A DNA stretch of 64,000 nt from Zantedeschia hybrid cultivar (lineage: Eukaryota; Streptophyta; Magnoliopsida; Alismatales; Araceae). The stretch lies in contig JARZZO010000003.1 of assembly GCA_030544215.1 (NCBI GenBank), positions 46,606,045 to 46,670,044 on the forward strand, written 5' to 3'. Below the pieces are notes generated by a model. The model worked only from the letters and a program-made list of their open reading frames with translations. It was not told where the DNA came from and did not search any database. The position numbers were made by a program, and so were the translations under genes. This document shows, piece by piece, positions 33,507 through 45,239 of this stretch. Numbering within the stretch: position 1 is the first letter of the stretch; each line of letters begins with the position of its first letter.

Positions 33507-35999
33507 CAGGTGATTAAGATTGTTAGTGTTCTAATAATGATCCTGATTAAAAATTGCAGGGCACGATGAGGACCAGGATTTCCAGGGACCTAGTGGTGGC
33601 TGTCCACCGGGGTCTCCTGGACTTCCAAAAAGTGCGGCTAGCAGAGATGGGATTCAGTGAAATCTTAGAGATAGAGTCTTTTTGGATCGACCTGGTACTG
33701 CTCCAGGTGTTGAGGGAGCGAATACCGAGAGCAGGGCATTTCTGATGCCCTGGGGACACATGGTCCCCAGCCTTGAAAACGTGTGCCGGATCACCGGCCT
33801 TCGAGTGGAAGGCCGGGTTGGCTTAGGAGCTGTTGGGGCTGGAGTGCACAGGACTGGAGGGCCGGGAGTCTCGGACCCTCCTCAGGACAGCGGTGGAGAG
33901 ATCCTTAGGACTAGAAGAGCCTAGGCAGCAGCTCGACGAGTCCCAGGCCGAGTTGAGATCCAGACTGGCCAGGTTGGCCAGCGAGGTATACTGCCAGGAT
34001 CCTAGTGATAGGGCAACTGTAGATAGGGATCTTAGGAGGTTTTTAGTATTCTTCTTCGGTAGGCTTCTCTTCGGGACGAAGGGCGACTACATCTATTGTT
34101 GCTTCCTGAGTCTCTTGGTAGATCTTGACTGCTTAGGCGAGTACGCATGGGGTATGGCCCTTCTGGTCCATCTCTTCACTGACCTCTCCGCCGTCACACT
34201 TGACCGAGAGACCACCATCAGCAGCTTCACGCCATTTCTTCAGGTACTTGGTTTATTTTATCTTTGTTCATTTCATTAAATGCTCATTATGCAATGCATG
34301 TGATCCTAACTACATGTTCTTTTATGCAGGTGTGTACATATTTTTATTTTCCTCTAGGCCGAGCGAGGCCATCTGTACGACCGGCAGCGGTCCCACTTGC
34401 CTGACGCTGGCGTCCGGTAGTGGACACGGAGCCGCAGCATCACCAGTTGACGGCCCTCCGCCGTCAATTTCTTGACTACCCAGAGTTGTTGGTAAGTTTC
34501 GAAATTCTTTTCTGTTCTATATTTGATTAGTTATCTGATGTTAAACTGTTTGATTAATTGTTTTGTTGTTAAGTTATTGCATATTTGACCGATGATTTAG
34601 ATGTTAATTATTTTAAATATTCATTATAGCATGACTTGTTAATTGAAATGCAATGCGACTAACCTACATGAATGCAGGTTATCTGGCGTTCGTATCTAGG
34701 CATGGACAATGCCAGACAATCGTGGGTGGAGCACGGGCGAGGCAGGTTTGGGCGCCAGATGTGGCTCCATTGTATGAACAAGATCGCCCTCCTGCACCTG
34801 AGGCTGGCGATGCGGACGTTGGGTCTGCATTTGGAGTGGGTGGAGGAGGAGATCCCGGAGGGAATCGGGAGGTCGATGCGGGGGAAGCATGCCCGCACGG
34901 ATTGGGGTGCGAAGTTCTCAGATCACCAGGATGACGGGCACCGATATGGAGTCCCGGTGGAGTTACAGGCGATGAGCAGTGACACTTACCTATAGCACTA
35001 CCGGGCCCACTACGCGGCCCACCTCCAGCTTCTCCGACCTCTTGACGTGAGTATTATGATATGTATGCTTATGAATGCTTCTTTCATTTTATTAATTATC
35101 TTGTTTTTATTTGTGAATGTATGACATGTTATGAAAAATGCAAGATGCTCGGGATGCCACCATCATCACACTCCGAGGCCACCTCCAAGATGCTGAGACC
35201 CAGTTGGAGCGGGTCTAGAAGGAGTTGGACGAACTAGTGAGCGACATGCATGAATGCTTCAGTTTTATTATTAAATTGTTTTGGCATTTGTACACTGACG
35301 GTGATTTCCCTTTTGTTATAGCGTGCCGCTTATACCCACGCGGTGACCCCTTCACCTTCTGCTACTGCCAGTCCTTCCTCCTCTTGGCTGCCTATGAAGC
35401 CGCTATGGCTGACCTGCGGAGTCAGCTAGCTTCTACCATCCGCCGAGCTACTCAGGCTGAAGAGGATGCTGCTGCTCGGGTAAATCTTCAACTTGTTTCC
35501 TTTATCTCAGCATTGATTTGTTTGCTTACTTGGCTGACGATGTCTTCTTTTGCAGGTCCAAGAGCTCTGCATGGCCCTTGAGGAGAGAGATTCGGAGCTG
35601 GCGTAGGCCCGCAGCTCAACAGCCCGGGTCGCAGAGCTGGAGGAGTAGCTGGCCAGACTCTCCACGGGCGACCTCCCTCATGAACTTGCACATCTCCAGG
35701 TTCAACTGGAGATCTTGACTGAGGAGAGAGATCGCGACCGGTCCCAATTGGAGAGTCTTCAGGGGTGGCCATTAGTGGTGGAGCACGAGCATCAGAGCGT
35801 CGAGGCTTGCTACCAGCATGCGCGCCAACATGCGTTGGAGTGAGGACAGGCAAGTGCCTTCACCACTGTTATAACAATCTCCTCTGGCCAGGCAAGGCCA
35901 AGCATCATGGGACTGCCGCAGCCACCAGCTCGAGGTCCAAACGTTCAGGACGAGGCACAGAGCCAGCTGGACGAGGGTGCAGGGGAGAGCCAGCCGTGA

Positions 36000-36175
36000 G
36001 GGCTGCCACCATGTATTTTCTCTCATTTTGGAATCCTATGGATGGACTTTCATGGTGTACAAACTCTTTGTGATATATGAAAGTACTTTCTTCATACTTG
36101 AGTTGTCTTGGTACTATTTTCCACTGTCTTTCCCTTTCGTTCCTGCACATGACTTAAACGAACAAATTAAATATC
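36000..36175 (+). other. 3' flank of the PMD gene
   Basis: AT-rich and noncoding, with ATGTATTTTCTC and TTTGTGATATATGAAAG. It probably contains the 3' UTR. No clear AATAAA is present. Confidence 0.35.
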
Positions 36176-37737
36176 TGTTTGGGCTTAGCCCCTTGCCCAG
36201 TTAAATAACCAATTATTTGATCATATCTCGTTCATTTATTAATATAATGGCATAATATTCATTATGTGTAAATCGCATTAATTATCGTTTCATAATGAAG
36301 TCCGTGAATATGTGCTATAGTGATCAGATTATGATGAGATCATACTAATGAGACTGATCACTTAAGCACACATATTCTTAATCGTTCCTAGTCGGAGGAT
36401 AACCGAGAAGGACATCGGATATCCGGTTAGACTAGTACAGATTACTCCTGCTCATATGATGAGGGTGACTGATCTCATAAGTCACTTGTGTGGAGACACT
36501 AAGGCGAATCTGTAGGTGCTTATTGGAGAATGAGTTCACTGAACTGATCCGACTGAATCGCTGGATGGTATTGTACCTCACTGTCAACCAGCTTGATTCT
36601 ATTGTCGCAGTTGCGTGGATGGTCCTCGGACCTGAGACACCAAGGACACCTTGTCGGTGGACTTCTGTGCTTTGACCTTGGTTTACGAATCTCTAGCCAC
36701 GGGATTCTAAAACGCCAAGGATTGGGTACAACGGAATACCGTCGAAGGGAATTGTGTGTCAATAAGGAATCATTCGCTCTCGGTACTTAGAGAGAGAATG
36801 CTCTAGGAAGGATGCACGGAAGTCCCTGGCCAGGGCGGATGATAATATCGGGAAAGGAGTTTTCCGATATTTATCAGCGGCATCCAATACAAGTGAGTCG
36901 ACCGGTTAGGGTTTGACAGCACGCCATACCCTGAGTTGATTCGAGAGCATTGCACGAATGAAGGATTATATCCACGCGGTAACTGTCGGGGGAAAGGTTC
37001 CAAGAGTGGGTTACTTAACCCCAATACCTTCCGCGTTCACGCGATGTTGCTTGGCACCCAACATGATCGGAGGCCCGGTCGAATTTGATGTGCGACATCA
37101 ATTTGATTGATTAATTAATTAATAAAGTGTTATTAATTGATTAATAAAGCCAGTGAGGAGTCACTAGGCTTGTTGGGCCATTAACTGGACTGCTAATTGG
37201 GCCTAGAGGGTCACACACAAATGATTCTCAAGGCGATAGATAAATAAGTGGGTTTTATATAAATCGGGGGTTTTTATGAAAAATCGCACGGTTAGTATAA
37301 AACATAGTGAACGGGCTGAGCAGGCCAAGCTGTTGCTAACCCTAGGCACCCCTCCTCTGTTTCTCTCTCTCTCTGGTGTCCAGACAGATCCAGATCTGCT
37401 CTGCCGCTTCTCCGAATCCCGTTCGACGGGAAATCGTCCGCACGTTGCGGCGATCGTTGCGGCGACCGGCGGAGGTTTCGTGGGCTGCGAAGAACGAGGA
37501 ACGTGAGGATATCCATCGTGAGGAGGATCGCGTGGAATTCGCTAGAGGCCGGGCACTTGCGTGGCTTGCGGTGTCGCACTGACGGAACCGAACGGTTGCG
37601 GATTCGAATCCGAACATGGTGAGAATCGATTATCCGATAATCGTAGGTTTTAGTTTTTCGAAACGGGAACGGATCGTTGTTTTAATATTTTATATTCCGC
37701 TGCGTGAGCGATCTGGAGAAACACGAGAAACCCAACA
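36176..37737 (+). mobile_element. Copia-2 LTR (copy B), no target duplication found
   Basis: From about 36213 (TCTCGTTCATTTATTAATATAATG) to GAGAAACCCAACA this is the direct-sense homologue of the inverted solo LTR C. The first 35-40 bases are diverged, so the 5' edge (TGTTTGGGC at 36176) is tentative. Flanks ATATC and GAAGG do not match. No primer site or purine tract adjoins it. It may be a truncated copy, or the product of recombination between two elements that also joined unrelated flanks. Confidence 0.78.
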
Positions 37738-39026
37738 GAAGGGTCAAGGGGCGAAGCCTTTATTTAACAAAGGTGAATAAGGATAATTAAGATGAAGTAA
37801 AATGCAACATACAAGCATGCAAATGCTCACTGAAAGTAAAAAGGTACAACACACATATGATGCGACAAACAAATACTAATTAAAATATTTTTGTTTCGCA
37901 ATTGCATATTTAGAAATATCTAATTTTTTTGAGGTTTTGCCATATCCAATTTTTTTGGTTTTTGAATTATTCAAATTTTTTTGGTTTTGAAATATTCAAT
38001 TTTTTTGGGTTTTGAAATATTCAATTTTTTGGGGTTTTAAAATATTCAATTTTTTGGGGGTTTTGAAATATTCAAATTTTTTTTGGGGTTTTGAAATATT
38101 CAATTTTTTTGGGGTTTTGAAATATTTAATTTTTTGGGGTTTTGAAATACTCATTTTTTTTTTGGGTTTTGAAATATTCAATTTTTTTTTTTTTGGGTTT
38201 TGAAATATTCAATTTTTGTTTGGGGTTTTGAAATATTCAATTTTTTTTTTGGTTTTGAAATATGATATTAACTGAATAAACTAAGGATCAACATGAAACT
38301 TGGATCAAAAGAGCGTATTCATTCGTCAACTTAATTCCCATATTATTCTTTAATGACCTAATCTAGAGTTATTGTGCTTGAGTTATGTTTGTAATCGTGA
38401 TCCCATTCGACGATCCGACCCTTAGTCAACCTTGGCCATTCCTCAAGCTTGTAGTACGCCTCTTTAGAATGAAGGGAAGAATTGGTTTAGAAAAGCTCGC
38501 TAGAAGGTTCCGGAGACTCAGAGAGATGTCCTTTCTTTACCCTATTATCCGTTGGGATTTGGTCATTTTTATTTTTGCGAGGTATTTAACGACCTTGCGC
38601 TCCCTTTTCATTTGATTTTGTGGCCTTTTGTGGTAACATTTACGATATTGAGCAGCCTTTTGATTCGATTGTGCTTTTGCCTCTGCTTTTTCTTTTGCCT
38701 TTGTGGGGCGGATCTCCCTTTTTTTTTTTGTGACGGCCTCCTACTAGGACGGTGGGTATTTTCAGTAGTATGTTCTAAGCCTCGTTCCATCGTCGTGGGG
38801 GCCGAGTGTAAAAACAGAAGTTTTGTTTTGAAAAGAATGAGTTGTACTTTTCCACTATTAGTTAAGCTTTCGGTGTTCCTCGGGCTTCACATCTCTTGTT
38901 ATTCACGAATCAAATGTGTTTGTGTGTAATAATACGTTTGAATTAGATTACCAAAGATTAATAAGAGAATTTGAGTTTTTGAATTTTTCAACTCCATTGA
39001 TCCTTGCACCATGCTGACTGATTACA
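37738..39026 (-). mobile_element. M1 3' untranslated region with minisatellite
   Basis: This is the region downstream of the M1 integrase stop on minus. It contains no conserved coding sequence. The minisatellite at 37912-38265 occupies about a quarter of it. Hypervariable tandem repeats in 3' UTRs are an established property of Tat/Ogre elements. The M1 3' LTR is not present. Confidence 0.6.
37912..38265. repeat. Minisatellite, about 12 units of 25-31 bp
   Basis: The unit is approximately TTTTTTGGGGTTTTGAAATA followed by TTCAA. The T run (5-13) and G run (2-5) vary in length, while GAAATATTCAA is nearly constant. Open frames across it on both strands are a by-product of the repeat. Confidence 0.9.
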
Positions 39027-40307
39027 TTAAGGGTAGTACTTCTTAAGATACAGACCATTCCAAGAGTGAGTTAACTCTTGCCCTTCTGCATTGACTAAGC
39101 AATAAACGTTACAAGGAAAAGCATGCGATATAACATACGGTCCTTCCCAGTTGGGTTGGAGCTTAGAACGTGGACCACCAGATTTAACAAAAAATCTTTT
39201 CACAACCATCTCACCAACTTTAAACTTTCGTTCAATGACCTTCTTTTGGTAAAAGCGTGCTAATCTGTTCTGATATACCCTTGCATGATTAGTGGCTGAC
39301 CATCTTTTCTCATCTAAGAGTTCCAACTGAGCAAGGAGTGCAGAGTGATGCTCATCAATGGAAAATTCCTTGCTCAATTGTACTTTTAATAATGGGATAA
39401 GGACTTCGTATGGAACTACCGCCTCCATTCCAAATGTTAGGGAATAAGGAGTTTGCCCAGTGGGAGTACGGATTGAAGTTCGGTATACCCATAGAGCCTC
39501 AATTAATTTTTCTGGCCAGTCCGAGAACTTATTCGACTTACACGTTTTCTTGATAATTTTTATCAAAGTCTTATTGGTTGCCTTTGCTTGGCCATTACCT
39601 TATGGATAATAAGGAGATGAATGATGCAATGCAATTTTATACCTGTTGCAGAGGTCCTTCAGCTCTTGTGATATGAACTGCGGTCCATTGTCGGTGACGA
39701 TGGTGCTTGGGATTCCAAATCTGGTGATGATGTTCCTCACGATGAACTTGCAAACTGTTGATGCTTTGATTTCCACGTATGCTTCGGCTTCTGCCCACTT
39801 GGTGAAATATTCTATTGCCGTGAGGATGAAAGATTTTTACTTGGTGGCAGAATCAGGATTACCAAAGGGACCAATGATGTCGAATGCCCATATGGAGAAA
39901 GGCCATGGGGATGAAACAGGGTGGAGTGAAGATGAGGGGGAATTGATCTTATCGGCATGAAGCTGACACTTAGCACACCTACACACATACCCTACGCAAT
40001 CTTCTTCCATAGTTGGCCAGTAGTATCCTTTTCTCAGGATTTTCTTTGATAGCATCTGTCCATTAACATGGCCACCACAAAGTCCAGCATGAGCCCCTTC
40101 CATAGTCTTCCAAAGCTCATCTTCATACAGACATCTCAGGAGAACACCATCAAATCCACGTTTATATAGAGTTCCTCCAACTAAGGTGTATCTTTGAGCA
40201 ACTCTCCTGATAGCCCTCTTCTCCTCATTAGTGGCTTCTTCGGGGTATGACTGATTTTCACAGTACTTGGAAATCTTATAATACCATGGTTTATCCTCAT
40301 CCCCCAT
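39027..40307 (-). pseudogene. M1 integrase (Tat-like Gypsy), decayed
   Basis: On minus from about 40307: the zinc domain (HAGLCGGHVNGQM...CVGYVCRCAKCQ), then the catalytic core with WAFDIIGPFG and VTDNGPQF. Next comes SPYYP-stop-GNGQAKATNKTLIK, and C-terminal YRTSIRTPTGQTPYSLTFGMEAVVPYEV, ending KPNWEGPYVI...HSWNGLYLKKYYP. Lys replaces the expected catalytic Glu (codon 39582-39584). Stops at about 39838 and 39600-39602 interrupt the frame; the second is at a nearly invariant Gln. The family and order (RT-RH-INT) fit Tat. The protein would be inactive. Confidence 0.88.
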
Positions 40308-40432
40308 TTCTTCTTACCAATCTAGCAGCATAATTTCTCTCTTCTCCACAATATCTCCATCTCTAGCCTTCTTTAGCAACTTCTCTTTAACCTTAAGGAA
40401 AGAAAGGTCTTTCAGGGCAGGAGAAAGACGCC

Positions 40433-40905
40433 TGTGGATAGTGATCGACTCAGATTACCTGCTGATCGGGAAATTTAGAGAAGACGCAAGGGAAGCCAAA
40501 ACGTCAGGTAGAATGTTCTGATTCCGAGGAACATGGACAAAGACCAATTTGGTGAAAAGCTTGGCATAAGTTGAAGTGAGTTCTTGATAGGGCTTGAGTC
40601 TAGGATCAAGAGTACGATATTTAGTAAGCACTTAGCGAAGAATTAGCTGACTATCACCCACAATTCTCAGCCTGGTGGCACCATGGAGATGAGTGGCCTC
40701 GAGGCCGACAAGGAGAGCCTCATATTCAGCGATGTTGTTGTTGACATAGAAGTTAAGCTGAAAGACTTGTGGAATGGTGACACCTTCAGGTGATAGGAGA
40801 ACAATGCCGATACCCTTATCATGAGAGTTCAGAGCTCCGTCAAAATGCAGAGTCTACATATCATCATTGATTTTGTCTATGGACATCAGTTCTTCATCTG
40901 GAAAC
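40433..40905 (-). pseudogene. M1 second (archaeal-type) RNase H domain
   Basis: On minus the frame reads LHFDGALNSHDKGIGIVLLSPEG, then NNNIAEYEALLVGLEAT, RLRIVGDSQLILR, and FVHVPRNQNILPDVLASLAS. These are the D-E-D-D elements of the additional RNase H that follows the usual Gypsy RNase H in Tat lineages. Stops in place of Gln occur after NDDM, after SQLILR and after NFPISR. It lies directly after the RT-RNase H frame ending at 40911. Confidence 0.82.
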
Positions 40906-40910
40906 TCTGA

Positions 40911-42158
40911 TCAGACTGGATCAAATTGAGGAAGAGGGTGATGAGCAAGATGTTCTGCTATGGCATAGCCTTTGATTGCTTTCTGCTGAATATAAGTGAT
41001 ATCAAAGTGGGAAAGAAAGCTCTGCCATCGCGCTAACCTGTCAGTGAGCACGGATCTCTCAAGAAGAAACTTAATGGGATTCATTCTAGCAATGAGATGA
41101 ACTTCATGGGCCAGGAAATAATGCTTCAACTTCTGGACGACCCATACGAGTGCTGCACACGTTTTCTCCATCGCTGTGTATCTTTGCTCTACAGGGTTAA
41201 GAAGTTTCAAGAGATAATAGGCTGCCCTCTCCTTTCCTTCTTCATCCTCTTGTGCTAGGACTGCCCCCACTGCATCATCCAAGACAGAGATGTATAGAAT
41301 TAAAGGTCTGTCTTGAGATGGCGGTCTCAAAATAGGAGGACTTGCTAAATAATTCTTTAATCCATCAAATGCCTCTTGACACTTATCGTTCCAATCAAAT
41401 TTGACTCCTGATTTAGTAAGCTCATAAAACGGCTTACACCTTTGCGAGTGTTGGGAGACAAAGCGGCGAATAAATTGCAACCTCCCGATTAATCCTCTTA
41501 ATTCTTTCAAATTCTTGGGAGGTGGCATTTCTCTGATAGCCTTTGCCTTGTTGGGATCGATCTCAATGCCCCGTTTGCTGACAATGAATCCAAGTAACTT
41601 CCCTGATGATACTCCGAATACACACTTCTTAGGATTCATCTTTAACTGATATTCTCTTGACCTCTCCAAAACCTTTGCCAGAAGTTTAGCATGCTTAGCT
41701 TTTGTCTTAGATTTCACCAGCAGATCATCCACATACAACTCTAAGTTAATGTGCATCATGTCATGGAATATCACCATCATGGCTCTCTGATAAGTGGCTC
41801 TAGCATTTTTCAATCCAAATGGCATGACAACATAGCAATAAGTTCCCCAAGGCATTGTGAATGATGTTTTCTCTTGGTCCTCTTCTGCCAACTTAATTTG
41901 ATTATACCCTGAGGATCCATCCATGAATGACATAGTTTCATAACCAGCCTTATTGTCCATGAGTACATCTATGTGAGGTAGTAGGAAATTGTCTTTAGGA
42001 CATGCCCGGTTTAAATGTCGGAAGTCAATATAGATCCTGACCTTCCCATCCTTTTTCATAACCGGGACTATGTTAGTCACCCATTGTGGATAGAGGACAA
42101 CTCTAATGAATTTGACTTTATGCAACTTATTGACCTCTTCTTTCATTTTTAAGGCCAT
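40911..42158 (-). pseudogene. M1 reverse transcriptase and RNase H (415 codons open)
   Basis: The frame covers RT (FIRVVLYPQWVTNIVPVMKKDGK, IDFRHLNRACPKD, FMDGSSGYNQIKLAEEDQEK, WGTYCYVVMPFGLKNARATYQRAM, LELYVDDLLVKS with YVDD at residues 142-145). It continues through the Gypsy RNase H (LYISVLDDAVGAVLAQED... YTAMEKTCAALVW). The YNQIK and TYCYVVMPFGLKNA wording is typical of Tat RT. The frame would join upstream sequence, but a TAA occurs just before the first Met, again where Gln is expected. The domain is otherwise nearly intact; activity without the flanking domains is doubtful. Confidence 0.9.
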
Positions 42159-43664
42159 TTGTGGGTGGAATCGCCTTAACTTTTACTTAACCGGGCTAAC
42201 TCCATCTTTCAATGTCAATCTATGTTCCACTAGCGATGAGTCTAACCCCGGCATATCCTCATAACTCTAAGCGAAGGTGTCCTTATAATCCTTGAGAACT
42301 TGGACCACTGCCTTTTCATCTACATCAAACAAATTCTTACTGACGATGACGACCTTAGGTTCATCTTCGGTCCCCAGATTGATCTCTTTGGTAGGCTCTT
42401 CTACAGCAGCTGAGGGTTCATCAAATCTCTTCACTCCACTGGCATACGCCTCAGCTGCGTCCTCGTCATCTTCTCCTTCTTCATTAACGAGGTCTTTCCC
42501 ATGTAACAACTCATATACCCCGTACCCGTCATTGACTAACTCATCAACTCCACATTCTTCTGGCATCTGAATTGGATTTTCTAATAGCTGAGGGATCTGA
42601 GAGCAAGAAAGACATCTTAAAGCTAACTCCTTAAGGTATCTATTTGGAACTCGTCTACCCTTAGACTTCCTAAACTTCCTAACTTGATTAACTTGCCTAG
42701 ACTCCCTAACTTTACTAGACTCCCTATCCTGACCTAACGAGGACGAAGAAGGATAAAAATCTAGGGGTACAGGAGGGAATACAGGTGAATCATCCCGAGG
42801 GGAGGGGCAGAGCAGGTCTAATAGAGAATCTTGCCCGAATGACCCACACGATGGGGTGCAGTCGGACAAGTAGAATGTCTCCTCAATGAGGATTTGGGAG
42901 GAAGAAGTTGCAAATCGGCGTTTTTTTTGTGGATTATTTGAGTTTAACATATAGAAAGAATGGATGTGAATAGGGGGAGAAGGAAATGACGGAGGTAGTG
43001 GCACCAGTGCCTAGGGATTGGGAGGATCATACAATAATATGTCCCAGATCAGATCATGGATCCTCTCAAGATTAAGAGGAATTTGAGGGATGAGATCCTG
43101 AGGGGATATAGTAATAGTGATGGGCGGAGCCCGTGGAATATCTTCAATAATGACCCGCGACCAGGTCGGGGTTAAGACCAGCGTGCGGAACAAAGTATGG
43201 AGTGTTAAGACATGAGAGGGATAGGTTCCCCTCCATAGAAGATCAGTGGTATAACCAGCTTTATAGGGGTCATCTGGCTCCCCTTCATCTGTTTCTTCTG
43301 CCAGTAAAATTCTTTTGTCAAAGATGGCCCCAGGCCTTTCAATTAGTTCATCTACCATTGGTGGCCATTTTGGTTTTGATGGATTTAAGAATAGTCTGTT
43401 CAGCACAATATACAAATCCCATATGTCGAACTAGCGGTACCATTCACATTCCGGATTTTGAGTCTTCCTCTTTTTCATCGGCCGCACAGCCTCTAAAGAC
43501 TGGTATGTCAACAGTGGAGAACAATGTCTAGCCAGGCCTTTTCCATATACATCATGCAGGTCAAAATGAGAGGTGATCACTATTGTATTATTGTGGTCAT
43601 GTTGAATCACCGGCCCTTTAACAAAATGAGTGGACAAGTCCAAGTCAAAGGGTCCTTATTTTCT
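42159..43664 (-). pseudogene. M1 region between G-patch and RT
   Basis: Three minus frames cover it: 43431-43643, 43011-43415 and 42267-43004. The last ends with an acidic stretch (GEDDEDAAEAYASG) and EPTKEINLGTEDEPKVVIVSKNLF, VLKDYKDTFAW-like sequence, the normal entry into Tat RT. The first contains LDLHDVYGKGLARHCSPLL-type text. Between 42200 and 42266 the frame passes stops. In Ogre elements an intron lies in this part of pol; I cannot place one with confidence. Function unknown. Confidence 0.6.
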
Positions 43665-43675
43665 TTGCAGGGGGT

Positions 43676-45234
43676 TGTTAGGTTCTCGGGTTTTCCCGGA
43701 TCTCCCGCGTAGCGGAAATAAAATAAAAAAACGGAGATCCGTTTCCGTTTCTAAAAATCAAAAATCTCGCTAATCAGATTATCGAATCTTACCGTGTGCG
43801 GATTCGAATCCACAACCGTTCGGTTCCGTCGGTGTGACACCGCAAGCCGCGCAAGCACCCGGCCACTAGCGGAGTCCACGTGATCTTCCTCACGGTGGAT
43901 ATCCTCACGTTCCTCGTTCTTCGCAGCTACGAAACCTCCGCTGTTCGCCGCAACGATCGTCGCAATGCACGGACGATTTCCCATCGAACGAGAGTCGGAG
44001 AAACAGCGGAGCAGATCTGGAGATCCGGATCTAGCCTGGGCGGCAGAGAAAGAGAGGAAGAGAGGAGGGGGCGGCTAGGGTTAGCAGCAGCTTGGCCTGC
44101 TCAGCCTGTTCGCTACATTTTATACTAACAGTGTGATTTTTCATAAAAACCCCTGGTTTATATAAAACCCACTTATTTATCCATCGCCTTGAGAATCATT
44201 TGCGTGTGACCATCTAGGCCCAATAACTAGTCCGGTTAATAGCCCAATAAGCCCAGTGTCTCCTCACTGGATTTATTAATCAATTAATAACTCTTTATTA
44301 ATTAATTAATCAATCGAATTGATGTCGCACATCGAATTCAATCGGCCCTCCGATCACGTTGGGTGCCAAGCAACACCGCGTGAACCCGAAAGGTATCGGG
44401 GTTAAGTAACCCACTCTTGGAACCTTTCCGTCGACAGTTACCTTGTGGATATAATCCTTCATTCGTACAATGCTCTCGAGTCAAGTTAGGGTATGGCGTG
44501 CTGTCAAACCCTAACCGGTCGACTCACTTAGATTGGATGCTACTGATGAATATCGGAAAACTCCTTTCCTGATATTATCGTCTGCCCTGGTCAGGGACTT
44601 CCGCGCATCCTTCTTAGAGCATTCTCTCTCTAAGTACCGAGAGCGAATGATTTCTTATTGACACTCAATTCCCTTCGACGGTATTCCGCTGCACCCGATC
44701 CTTGGCTGTTTAGAATCCCGTGGTTAGAGATTCATAAACCAATGTCAAAGCATAGAAGTCCACCGACAAGGTGTCCTTGGTGTCTCAGGTCCGAGGACCA
44801 TCCACGCAACTGTGACAATAGAATCAAGCTGGTTGATAGTGAGGTACAGTACCATCCAGAGATTCAGTCGGATCAGTTCAGTGAACTCATTCTCTAATGC
44901 GCACCAACAGATTCGGCTTAGTGTCTCCACACAAGTGACTATAAAATCAGTCACCCTCATCGCATGAGCAGGAGTAATCTGTACTAGTCTAATCGGATAT
45001 CCTATGTCCTTCTCGGATATCCTCCAACTAGGGACGATTAAGAATATGTGTGTTTAAGTGATCAGCCTCATTAGTATGATCTCATCATAATCTGATCACT
45101 ATCGCACATATTCACGGACTTCATTATGAGACGATCATGAATACAATTTACACACAATGAATATTATGTCATTATATTAATAAATGAACGAGATTACAAA
45201 GTCATATTGGCTTGTAGGCCACCTAAGACTAACA
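43676..45234 (-). mobile_element. Copia-2 solo LTR (copy C)
   Basis: 1559 bp, sense TGTTAGTCTTAGGTGGCC...GAGAACCTAACA. The target duplication GGGGT is at 43671-43675 and 45235-45239. It splits the M1 pol between its G-patch and RT. It shares GGCCTACAAGCCAAT and other blocks with Copia-1, so both belong to the same broad Copia branch. Confidence 0.92.
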
Positions 45235-45239
45235 GGGGT

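Larger units (their letters stand above)
31549..35999 (+). pseudogene. Plant mobile domain (PMD) gene, multi-exon, disrupted
   Basis: ATG 31549 opens MEPGEPSS. A solo LTR then interrupts and the acidic N terminus resumes to 33357 (TTG|GTAAGC). Later exons, by GT/AG and phase, are 33560-34243, 34330-34491, 34678-35046, about 35145-35236, about 35322-35479 and about 35556-35999. Exon 2 holds the PMD core: SRAFLMPWGHMVPSLENVCRITGL and GEYAWGMALLVHLFTDL. Exon 3 begins VCTYFYFPLGR, and the C terminus is a Glu-rich coiled coil. Exon 2 has a frameshift near 33730 and one more before 33833. TAG and TGA stops in exons 3-7 fall where CAG or CGA is expected. PMD proteins derive from transposable elements. 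The gene could be the antisense ORF of M1 or T2, or a separate element. Confidence 0.75.

Noticed and set aside
37996..38203. Repetitive proteins on both strands
   Set aside because: They are translations of the minisatellite with no independent coding sign.
40424..40457. PAL-1-like GACGCC...GACTC in M1 pol
   Set aside because: Arms are not inverted correctly and the spacing is not 10; it lies in RNase H coding sequence.
36176..45234. Copies B and C as long terminal inverted repeats of one DNA transposon
   Set aside because: C has its own target duplication (GGGGT) and is a solo LTR; the DNA between is part of the M1 element.
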